From the NCBI GenBank assembly GCA_043778625.1, contig JAYWFU010000111.1, positions 1-5,151 on the forward strand: a stretch of 5,151 nucleotides of DNA, read 5' to 3'. The position numbers were made by a program, and so were the translations under genes. Source of the DNA: JACMRI01 sp043778625 (lineage in GTDB: Bacteria > Bacteroidota > Bacteroidia > UBA4408). Shown piece after piece: positions 1-5,151 of this stretch. A model generated the notes under the pieces. The model did not search any database. It was not told where the DNA came from and saw only the letters and a program-made list of their open reading frames with translations. The stretch's first letter is position 1. Each line of letters opens with the position of its first letter.

Positions 1-744
1 GCTAAAGCGTTCATCAGGTAATTCGTTGGCAATATAGTTTACAAACTTCCACACTTCCACTATTTCTTCAGCTTTAACCTCGTAATCGTCGTAGGCTGGA
101 TTGTAAGAGTGTAATTGCAAGCATTTGCGCTCGCTCATAAAATTATAGGCTATTTTAAATACAATACCATCGTTTTTAGTTACAATAATGTAAGCAAAAC
201 CATCTTTAACATCGTACCAATTATCCACATACTCTGCTACAACGTAGGTTTTGTTGGGTATTGGTTCCATACTATCTCCATCTATTTGAAACGTACGATA
301 CTTACGGTTGCTTGATAAAAAGGGTAATTGAAACGTGGGTAACGTTTGTATAAATTCAGCATCGCCGTAGCCCACCGCATAGCCCGCTTTGGCTTTAAGG
401 GGTACAAGCTCAATGTTTTCGTTGCCTCCATTATCTAATGTGGCGTGTAATACACGTAGTTTAGCTCCTGTTATGTAGGTGTCGTTACCAGCCAATAACT
501 CGTTAATATTGTTAGCCGATTGCGCCGTTAAATCCACTTTAATAAGTGTATCAATACTTAATTTAAAATAATCTGACAGTGCCATTAAATCTTCCACTGG
601 CAAATTTTTGGCATAACCACCTTCGTAGCTTGCCCATTTTCCTCGAGTAATGGTAAGTACATTGGCTATTTCTTCCTGCGTAAGATTGGCTCTATTACGC
701 ATTGTTTTGAGGTTACTGGCTAGGTACGAGGTATATTCTTTCAT
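1..744 (-). CDS. XRE-family HTH regulator with S24 (LexA/CI-like) self-cleaving domain, 3' end cut by window edge
   Basis: I translated 248 codons with no stop from an ATG at 742-744 down to base 1, so the C-terminus is missing; family members are about 250-260 residues, so only a little is lost. Residues about 6-68 form an XRE/Cro-CI helix-turn-helix (TQEEIANVL at 22-30, then GKWASYEGG at 35-43). Residues about 113-235 form an S24 peptidase domain: a candidate Ala120-Gly121 cleavage site in KAKAGYAVGYGD, nucleophile Ser158 in DGDSMEP, and probable general base Lys197 in GIVFKIA. The spacings (38 and 39 residues) are close to those of LexA (35 and 37). An in-frame TAA at 760-762 excludes an upstream start. 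By family knowledge this is a DNA-binding repressor that may cleave itself when activated by RecA-ssDNA. Whether it controls DNA-damage genes, a prophage or something else is not visible here; its likely targets are itself or genes beyond the left edge. Confidence 0.92.
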   Translation of the reverse strand, partial: MKEYTSYLASNLKTMRNRANLTQEEIANVLTITRGKWASYEGGYAKNLPVEDLMALSDYFKLSIDTLIKVDLTAQSANNINELLAGNDTYITGAKLRVLHATLDNGGNENIELVPLKAKAGYAVGYGDAEFIQTLPTFQLPFLSSNRKYRTFQIDGDSMEPIPNKTYVVAEYVDNWYDVKDGFAYIIVTKNDGIVFKIAYNFMSERKCLQLHSYNPAYDDYEVKAEEIVEVWKFVNYIANELPDERFS

Positions 745-770
745 TATGTTGCAAATTAATTACAGTGCTA

Positions 771-791
771 ATTGATATTTATAATAACAAT
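771..791. promoter_or_regulatory. Candidate operator dyad upstream of the XRE-S24 regulator
   Basis: ATTGATAT (771-778) and ATAACAAT (784-791) form an imperfect inverted repeat, matching at 7 of 8 positions, around a 5-bp AT centre. It lies 27 bp upstream of the regulator's ATG, where an autorepressor would be expected to bind its own promoter. The region is very AT-rich, so a dyad of this quality could arise by chance. I found no good TTTG/TAnnTTTG promoter here; the nearest is a one-mismatch TTAATTTG almost touching the start codon, with no partner element. Confidence 0.3.
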
Positions 792-816
792 GCAATGATA
801 ATTAATTTAACGTAAT

Positions 817-841
817 TTAAAACGTTTTTTTAGTTTTTTTT
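817..841. other. Phased A-tracts in the regulator's upstream region (possible bent DNA)
   Basis: On the plus strand T7 (825-831) and T8 (834-841) have centres about 9.5 bp apart, roughly one helical turn, and the A-rich run AATTTAAAA (814-822) lies about one further turn away. On the minus strand these are A-tracts 75-100 bp upstream of the regulator's start. Phased A-tracts are known to bend DNA and can act as upstream promoter elements. They also directly follow the end of the SUMF1-like gene, but no GC-rich hairpin precedes them, so I do not call a terminator. Confidence 0.4.
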
Positions 842-863
842 CAACCAAAAATTATAATTCTAT

Positions 864-1733
864 TTATTTTGCCCATTTACGCCACGTACACACGTTTCTA
901 AATCCAGTGTAGCAGTTCGACATTCGTTGGGTAACAATAGCCAACGTATCGTGGGTTGCCCAATTATTGCCAGTGGCGGTTTGTTTTTCAAATAACCATT
1001 CGGCCACATTATCGTTAAGGTGTAGTAACTTATTGTTTTTTGACGTTGTACAATCTACAGTAGCAGGCATTGTGGTTATACGTATGTTTTGCGAAGTATT
1101 TTGGTATAACTTACAGCGTTGTTTTTTAAAATGATTAGTGTTAATACTATCAGTGTAGCTTACTATCTTAGCCACTTGCCCCTCAGTAGGTAAGGTATAA
1201 CTTGGGTAGTAGCTAAAATTAGTGTCGGGTACTATGTTGTTAAAATTACCCGTCATATAACGTTCAATAGTAAAATAATTAGTGCGGTTTTGTTGTGGTA
1301 CGCTAAATTTTATTTTACCAAACTTTACTAATATAAATTCAAACACACGGTCGCTACGCCACTTACCAAAGTTTATGGCTTGCTGTTGCGATACGCCCAC
1401 TACTGGGTAATCGTTATAACTAATATTTTTTAAATAACTTTTAGCGTACATTGTTAAGTTGGTGTCATACTTTGTCCAAGCATTGGTATCAGGCAGTACT
1501 AATAGGTACTCGCGCGATTTAAACCCAAATATTCGCCCTGTCCAATACATGTATTCTCGCCAATTATTATTGGTAATTTCGGCGGCATCGCAATAAAAAT
1601 TAGGCGTAACCTTAACCGTGCCTGGTGGCATTAAGTGGGTAGAATAATTAGTAGGAGTTGATTTTTTAAAGCCACTTACAAGTGTTAATATACTTGCTAT
1701 ACTTACCATAAGTACAAGTTGAACTGTTTTCAT
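864..1733 (-). CDS. Secreted SUMF1/formylglycine-generating-enzyme-like protein (divergent, probably GldJ/GldK-like fold)
   Basis: A 289-residue protein. It starts with a signal peptide (basic K2, hydrophobic stretch about 4-19, likely cleavage near VSG at 19-21). There is no lipobox cysteine, so it should be periplasmic or exported rather than a lipoprotein. The rest follows the motif order of the SUMF1/EgtB/PvdO (FGE-sulfatase) domain: FYCDAAEITN at 46-55, YPVVGVSQQQAINFGKWRSDR at about 109-129, LPTEGQ at 181-186, DNVAEW at 241-246 and GFRNV at 277-281. The usual LPTEAEWE motif has degenerated after LPTE. The CxxxxC copper/active-site pair of true formylglycine-generating enzymes is not recognisable: C274 and C282 are eight apart and flank the GFR motif. 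I therefore infer a non-catalytic or altered role, as for the gliding-motility proteins GldJ and GldK. It is last in the operon, 16 bp after the GT87 gene. Function unknown; the fold assignment is fairly secure. Confidence 0.75.
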   Translation of the reverse strand: MKTVQLVLMVSIASILTLVSGFKKSTPTNYSTHLMPPGTVKVTPNFYCDAAEITNNNWREYMYWTGRIFGFKSREYLLVLPDTNAWTKYDTNLTMYAKSYLKNISYNDYPVVGVSQQQAINFGKWRSDRVFEFILVKFGKIKFSVPQQNRTNYFTIERYMTGNFNNIVPDTNFSYYPSYTLPTEGQVAKIVSYTDSINTNHFKKQRCKLYQNTSQNIRITTMPATVDCTTSKNNKLLHLNDNVAEWLFEKQTATGNNWATHDTLAIVTQRMSNCYTGFRNVCTWRKWAK

Positions 1734-1749
1734 TGGATGAACTATTAAT

Positions 1750-2913
1750 TTAATTAGTAATAATAACTGCTGTTGTTTTTAGCCTCCAAATATCCCATTG
1801 AAGTTGGCACCACACTACCATAATTGGAATAGTTTTAATACTGTAAGGCACAAAATAATTAACACGCCACGTACGTGGATAAACATCGGTAGGGAGCAGC
1901 ACACAAAACAAAAACACGCCTGCCATTATTAGTTTGTTGGCTAATGTAGCGTTGCTATTGCAATACCACAGGCACGCACCCATTACGGCTATTATGTAGG
2001 TGGGCGACTCCGCAGCGTGGTTAAATAGTATTACAAATAGCATAACCGAAGCAAGCATTAATTGTTGAAACTGCTCCGTGCCCCATCGTTGATAGTTTAC
2101 CAATGGCAATAGCGTAATGGTTAGTCCCGCTAGTTGCAATGTACTTGCGGCTATTGGAGGCACACCGCCAAACCACTTGTACAGTATAGCTACTAATGAT
2201 ATGCCTTGGCTGGCATTGTCAGCCCCAGTATCGTGGCTTAACACGGCAAACCATTGTTGGTAAATAACCATAAGCTCAGCAAATGATACAACCACTAACG
2301 GCAATGCAGCAAATAATAGGCTACTAACTACACAACTTAGCAAGTACTTACCGCGCATTGGCAACAGTAATAACACCAACCCAATAGCCGCAGGATACAC
2401 TTTAATGAAAAACACAAATGCCGTTATAAACCCCGCCAAATAAGGCTTGCGGTCGTGCATGGTTTGGTACGCTAGTAGCATTAACACCGCATTAACACCA
2501 TTAAGTTGTAACCCCTGTAAGGAAGTTACCATCTCTATAAAACAAAATAAAAATACCGCTGTGGCTTTGTGTTTGAATAAAGTAAGTTGTGTAAATGCAA
2601 AATAATAAAACAATGCTACTACCGTTAGCCACGCTATCATACCTAATTTTACAGGCAACACGGCAAATGGAGCAAACAGTACTACAAAGGTAGGGTTGTA
2701 CAAAAACAAATCTTGATACTCGGTAGCATAATACAAATACAAATTTTGATGCGTGAGCAAATGTCCTAACGATGCCTTGAATATGAAAAAATTATTAGCC
2801 GAGTGCAGTGTAATTTTTTGAATAGCCACCACCACTAACGCCATTATTGTTAGGGCGAGTAATGCATGTTTTTTGTTAAAAAATGTAATTAAGGGGCGTG
2901 AACTAATACTCAT
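1750..2913 (-). CDS. GT87 (DUF2029) family integral membrane glycosyltransferase-like protein
   Basis: A 387-residue, very hydrophobic protein with about ten predicted membrane segments (clear ones near 17-34, 92-110, 158-185, 190-212, 253-272, 284-298 and 326-342). The first outer loop carries the family pattern: NNFFIFKASLGHLL (40-53), QNLYLYY (56-62) and DLFLYNPTF (68-76), followed by LFAPFAVLP (79-87). Further family-like motifs are QLNGVNAVL (136-144), FIKVYP (169-174) and FNHAAESPTYIIAV (297-310). GT87 members are GT-C enzymes that use polyprenyl-phosphate sugars, such as mycobacterial PimE; the sugar and acceptor here cannot be told. The acidic residue expected in the first loop is replaced by Asn40-Asn41, which to my memory is usual in Bacteroidota members, so catalysis is unproven. 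The ATG lies inside the end of rsmE (11-bp overlap) directly after a TAA in its own frame. This implies translational coupling and fixes the start. Confidence 0.82.
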   Translation of the reverse strand: MSISSRPLITFFNKKHALLALTIMALVVVAIQKITLHSANNFFIFKASLGHLLTHQNLYLYYATEYQDLFLYNPTFVVLFAPFAVLPVKLGMIAWLTVVALFYYFAFTQLTLFKHKATAVFLFCFIEMVTSLQGLQLNGVNAVLMLLAYQTMHDRKPYLAGFITAFVFFIKVYPAAIGLVLLLLPMRGKYLLSCVVSSLLFAALPLVVVSFAELMVIYQQWFAVLSHDTGADNASQGISLVAILYKWFGGVPPIAASTLQLAGLTITLLPLVNYQRWGTEQFQQLMLASVMLFVILFNHAAESPTYIIAVMGACLWYCNSNATLANKLIMAGVFLFCVLLPTDVYPRTWRVNYFVPYSIKTIPIMVVWCQLQWDIWRLKTTAVIITN

Positions 2914-3610
2914 TTATGGCATTAAATATACTACATACGTGCAAAGCAGCAGTTTCGGTACGTAGGCGATAACTGCCTAACGATAACGGTTGAAAACCTG
3001 CTTGAGTAGCTAATTTAATTTCGTCGGGAGTAAAATCGCCCTCAGGCCCTATAAGTATAGCGTATGATTGTTGGGGTAGTATACTCTTAATTAATGGTGT
3101 GCGTGCGCCGTCATCAATACAATGGGCTATTAGTTTGTTATAATTAGTAGGAATATCTTGTAGCGCATGGTTAAATTTGCGAGGTTCGTTAAGTACGGGT
3201 AGCAATGCTTTTTGCGATTGCTTAATGGCCGAAATCATTATTTTTTGCAATCGTTCGGTTTTTATAACACTACGCTCGCTACGTTGTGTGGTTACAAACG
3301 ATATTTCGTCAATACCTATTTCGCAGGCTTTTTCCAGTAGCCACTCTATGCGTTCGTTGTTTTTGGTAGGTGCTATTAGCAAGTGAAACTTATGTTTACG
3401 TTGCGTATAGTTAAGCTGTGTTTTTATAATTTTTACTTCGCAACGTTTTTCATGTGTATTGATAATTTTACCAATATAAAATCCTCCGATACCATCAATA
3501 ATTTCGATGGTATCGGAGGATTTAAGGCGTAGTACCTTGGTACAATGACGGCTTTCTTCTTCGCTTAATACAATAAACTCACTAGCTATGTTTGGGGCAA
3601 AGAACAACAT
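2903..3610 (-). CDS. rsmE: 16S rRNA (uracil(1498)-N3)-methyltransferase RsmE
   Basis: A 235-residue SPOUT-class methyltransferase that transfers a methyl group from SAM to N3 of U1498 in 16S rRNA of the small subunit. The N-terminal PUA-like domain spans about 1-70 (SRHCTKVLRLK at 20-30). The SPOUT domain follows, with APTKNNERIEWLLEKACEIG (80-99), KQSQKALLP (130-138) and the SAM-binding knot: IGPEGDFTPDEI (187-198) and LGSYRLRTETAALHV (211-225). The length is normal. I start it at the ATG at 3608-3610; a TTG one codon upstream could extend it by one residue, but ATG gives the usual MxLFxxPxI start. It begins 15 bp after the peroxiredoxin stop and overlaps the GT87 start by 11 bp. Odd point: codons 30-44 form a perfect hairpin (3479-3523), and Ser32 sits where the family normally has Gly (the GD of K-x-G-D-x-I). 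Confidence 0.95.
   Translation of the reverse strand: MLFFAPNIASEFIVLSEEESRHCTKVLRLKSSDTIEIIDGIGGFYIGKIINTHEKRCEVKIIKTQLNYTQRKHKFHLLIAPTKNNERIEWLLEKACEIGIDEISFVTTQRSERSVIKTERLQKIMISAIKQSQKALLPVLNEPRKFNHALQDIPTNYNKLIAHCIDDGARTPLIKSILPQQSYAILIGPEGDFTPDEIKLATQAGFQPLSLGSYRLRTETAALHVCSIFNAINEY
3479..3523. repeat. Perfect 18-bp inverted repeat with 9-nt loop inside rsmE
   Basis: Arms 3479-3496 (AAATCCTCCGATACCATC) and 3506-3523 are exact reverse complements, separated by the 9-nt loop AATAATTTC (3497-3505). The repeat is exactly 15 codons long and in register with the rsmE frame (Lys30 to Phe44). It adds no length to the protein relative to the family, so it is not a simple insertion. In the mRNA it would fold into a very stable hairpin. 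It is followed on the minus strand only by TTTTATATT, which makes a poor terminator. Each arm carries a GGAGG in one orientation. Confidence 0.95.
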
Positions 3611-3625
3611 CAATTTACAGTACTA

Positions 3626-4093
3626 TTAGTTTAACGTAACTAATAATTCTTTAATAGCAGTTAGGTTAGGTATTTCACCAGCATTTTCAAGTACTTCAGC
3701 ATATTGTAGTGTACCAGTTTTATCTACTACAAACGCTGAACGCTTACTTACACCTGCCATACCTAAGGCAAACGATTCGTAGATGCTATGGTAAGCGGTA
3801 GATACTGTTTTGTTAAAATCGCTTAATAATTGAAAATTATACTGTTCTTTTTCCTTAAACGCACCTAGTGCAAACGCTGAGTCTACTGATATTGCTAATA
3901 CTTCAGCGTTTAGTTTACTGTAGTTGCTAATATCGTCGCGCACGCCACATAGTTCGGTAGTGCATACGCCTGTAAATGCAAGCGGAAAAAATAATAGTAC
4001 TACGTTTTTACCTTCGTATTGTGCTAGGGTAACTTCTTGTTTGTCAGTATTAAATAATTTAAAATCGGGTGCTTTAGTGCCTACTTGTAACAT
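3626..4093 (-). CDS. Peroxiredoxin, AhpE/Bcp-like (redoxin domain)
   Basis: A 155-residue cytoplasmic thiol peroxidase that reduces H2O2 or organic hydroperoxides. There is no signal peptide and the whole chain is one thioredoxin-fold AhpC/TSA domain. The active site is PLAFTGVC (37-44), giving Pro37, Thr41 and peroxidatic Cys44; the third conserved residue is Arg118 in SKRSAFVVD. The PLAFTGVC form and the AISVDSAFALGAFKE stretch (67-81) resemble mycobacterial AhpE, whose family is mostly 1-Cys. Cys49 lies five residues after the peroxidatic cysteine, the spacing of the resolving cysteine in E. coli Bcp, so an atypical 2-Cys mechanism is possible. The start ATG at 4091-4093 follows an in-frame TAA at 4115-4117, with no Shine-Dalgarno but an A-rich leader. 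It is the first gene of the operon, preceded by its own promoter and by the upstream gene's terminator. Confidence 0.93.
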   Translation of the reverse strand: MLQVGTKAPDFKLFNTDKQEVTLAQYEGKNVVLLFFPLAFTGVCTTELCGVRDDISNYSKLNAEVLAISVDSAFALGAFKEKEQYNFQLLSDFNKTVSTAYHSIYESFALGMAGVSKRSAFVVDKTGTLQYAEVLENAGEIPNLTAIKELLVTLN

Positions 4094-4132
4094 GTTTAAT
4101 TTAGTTTTTTGAGATTAGTAATTTATGCCATA

Positions 4133-4162
4133 CAAAAGTAACTTGTTTTTGATAAACCCAAT
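4133..4162 (-). promoter_or_regulatory. Bacteroidota-type promoter of the peroxiredoxin-rsmE operon
   Basis: Read on the minus strand, ATTG (4162-4159) lies 18 bp before TACTTTTG (4140-4133). This matches the Bacteroidota primary-sigma pattern of TTTG near -33 and TAnnTTTG near -7: the -7 element is perfect and the -33 has one mismatch. Transcription would begin around 4126-4129, giving a leader of about 35 nt before the peroxiredoxin ATG. It sits just after the terminator of the DUF3078 gene, where the start of a new unit is expected. Confidence 0.7.
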
Positions 4163-4172
4163 GCGGTGTATT

Positions 4173-4215
4173 AAAATAAAAAACAGCGTTTTACAATTTA
4201 ATGCAAAACGCTGTT
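4173..4215 (-). terminator. Rho-independent terminator of the DUF3078 gene
   Basis: On the minus strand the arms AACAGCGTTTT (4215-4205) and AAAACGCTGTT (4192-4182) form a perfect 11-bp stem with a 12-nt loop. The stem runs into a T-rich tail, TTTTTTATTTT (4183-4173). It starts 27 bp after the DUF3078 stop codon. The plus-strand side lacks a T-tract, so it is directional and ends only leftward transcription. Confidence 0.9.
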
Positions 4216-4242
4216 GAGTACTGTATTTAGTTGCTTGTGCTA

Positions 4243-5151
4243 CTAATTTAGTTTGTAAGCAATACCTACTCCTAAAATATTTTTCATTTGAAGACCTGGG
4301 TGGTAATCTACTTTGTAAGCTCCGTTTACTTTTCCCTCTTTATAAAAAGTTTGTTTTACATTAATATCATCGTCATAAATCATGTTAGTTGAAAAACGTA
4401 CATTTATGTATTTATTAACCTTCATGTTAAACAATAAATTCCAATTTACGTCAACGCGTGTTGGGTTGTTTAAGTAATTACTAAACAACGACAAATCCGT
4501 ATCTAACGTAATATTATCCATTACGGTTAATCCTACTACTGATGCACGTACCAAAGCTCCTAGCTCAAAACGCGAATTTTTGCCTTTGGCAGTCATTATT
4601 CCATTAGCGTCATAAGTAGCTGCTTTTACACCAAATGCACCAGCATCAGCTAAAAACTGGCGCTGTACTACTGTAACACGCCCGCTTAATGGCGATAGAA
4701 ACATACTAAAAACCTTGTTGGGCTTGTAATCCATACCTAATGCTAGTGTAAAATAACCTGGAGCTAATAATTGCGAGGTTAGTACTTTGGTTTCAGGGTC
4801 AATACCTGCATCAAATTGTGTACGTGCATTAAATAATGCGGAGTAAAACCAGTTTTTAGATGATTTGTAACCGTATTTAGAGTTTAATTCCAAACGATCT
4901 TCAGCCTTAGTCCAATCATTAATTGATTTATCGCGTAAGTCGCCAGTTTTAATACTTCCGTAAGCTACGTCTAACTTATTATCCCAAGCCACGTTACCTT
5001 TAGCATAGTTAGCGTGGTAGTTTAATACGCCAATAATGGCCACGTTATCTTTACCACCCGCAACCCATTGATGGTATTGAGTTAAATTACCTGTAAATGA
5101 TAGTCCTCCGCCTTTGCTCCAAGCAGAGTCAAGCTCTAATGCCATTACCTG
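4243..5151 (-). CDS. DUF3078 domain outer-membrane-type protein, 5' end cut by window edge
   Basis: The reading frame is open to the right edge, giving 302 visible C-terminal residues. The internal Met at 5143-5145 is probably not the start, because two further codons precede it without a stop and no signal peptide follows it. The frame has the DUF3078 signature: W-x-x-GG at the start (WSKGGGLSFTGNL), then HQWVAGGKDN, then AWDNKLDVAYGSIK. The rest is a series of alternating hydrophobic and aromatic strands, such as WFYSALFNARTQFDAG and YFTLALGMDYKPNKVFSMF, ending in GVGIAYKLN, as expected of a beta-barrel-like outer-membrane protein. The family is common in Bacteroidota and its function is not known. 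The missing N-terminus should hold a signal peptide. The gene ends in its own terminator, so it is not part of the downstream peroxiredoxin operon. Confidence 0.85.
   Translation of the reverse strand, partial: QVMALELDSAWSKGGGLSFTGNLTQYHQWVAGGKDNVAIIGVLNYHANYAKGNVAWDNKLDVAYGSIKTGDLRDKSINDWTKAEDRLELNSKYGYKSSKNWFYSALFNARTQFDAGIDPETKVLTSQLLAPGYFTLALGMDYKPNKVFSMFLSPLSGRVTVVQRQFLADAGAFGVKAATYDANGIMTAKGKNSRFELGALVRASVVGLTVMDNITLDTDLSLFSNYLNNPTRVDVNWNLLFNMKVNKYINVRFSTNMIYDDDINVKQTFYKEGKVNGAYKVDYHPGLQMKNILGVGIAYKLN

Noticed and set aside
115..315. Plus-strand open frame of 66 codons
   Set aside because: It lies antisense inside the XRE-S24 gene, whose frame has clear domain motifs; the plus-strand product resembles nothing I know.
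444..456. Short palindrome CGTGTAATACACG
   Set aside because: Only a 5-bp stem with a 3-nt centre, inside the regulator's coding region; expected by chance at this size.
819..828. Palindrome AAAACGTTTT before T-runs, considered as a terminator
   Set aside because: It has no loop, so it cannot fold as an intrinsic terminator, and the T-runs are on the strand opposite to transcription.
3177..3386. Plus-strand open frame of 69 codons
   Set aside because: Antisense shadow of rsmE with no recognisable motifs or start signals.
3924..4112. Plus-strand open frame of 62 codons
   Set aside because: Antisense shadow of the peroxiredoxin gene, covering its active-site codons.
3616..4225. TACAGTACT (3616-3624) and AGTACTGTA (4217-4225) as inverted repeats flanking the peroxiredoxin gene
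   Set aside because: Nine bases containing the self-complementary core AGTACT; no target duplication or transposase, so chance is the simpler explanation.
5143..5145. ATG taken as the start of the DUF3078 gene
   Set aside because: The frame stays open to the window edge and no signal peptide follows this Met, so the true start lies outside.

Overview
The window is an AT-rich bacterial chromosome fragment, most likely from a member of the phylum Bacteroidota. Three things point there. The gene families are typical of that phylum: a DUF3078 outer-membrane protein, a GT87 membrane protein with the Bacteroidota-style N-terminal loop, a divergent SUMF1-like secreted protein and an XRE-S24 regulator. 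A promoter matches the phylum's TTTG / TAnnTTTG pattern. No clear Shine-Dalgarno sequence precedes the starts I examined, which is usual for the phylum. All six genes read on the minus strand, so transcription runs from right to left.

Right edge (4243-5151): the 3' part of a DUF3078 protein gene whose true start lies outside the window. It ends in a strong intrinsic terminator (4173-4215). Just after this is a well-formed Bacteroidota-type promoter (4133-4162) for the next transcription unit.

Middle (864-4093): a probable four-gene operon read right to left: an AhpE/Bcp-like peroxiredoxin, rsmE (16S rRNA m3U1498 methyltransferase), a GT87 polytopic membrane glycosyltransferase-like protein, and a secreted SUMF1/formylglycine-generating-enzyme-like protein. 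The gaps are 15 bp, an 11-bp overlap and 16 bp. The genes share no obvious pathway, so this looks like a housekeeping unit joined to envelope genes.

Left edge (1-744): a nearly complete regulator with an N-terminal XRE helix-turn-helix and a C-terminal S24 (LexA/CI-like) self-cleaving domain, with the Ser/Lys dyad and a candidate Ala-Gly cleavage site intact. It has its own 119-bp upstream region containing an imperfect dyad and phased A-tracts.

The most unusual signal is a perfect 18-bp inverted repeat with a 9-nt loop inside the rsmE coding sequence (3479-3523). It covers exactly 15 codons and appears to have replaced a glycine usually conserved in the family. I see no CRISPR array, tRNA, rRNA, insertion sequence or clearly new multi-gene system. 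No gene-free stretch exceeds 150 bp.
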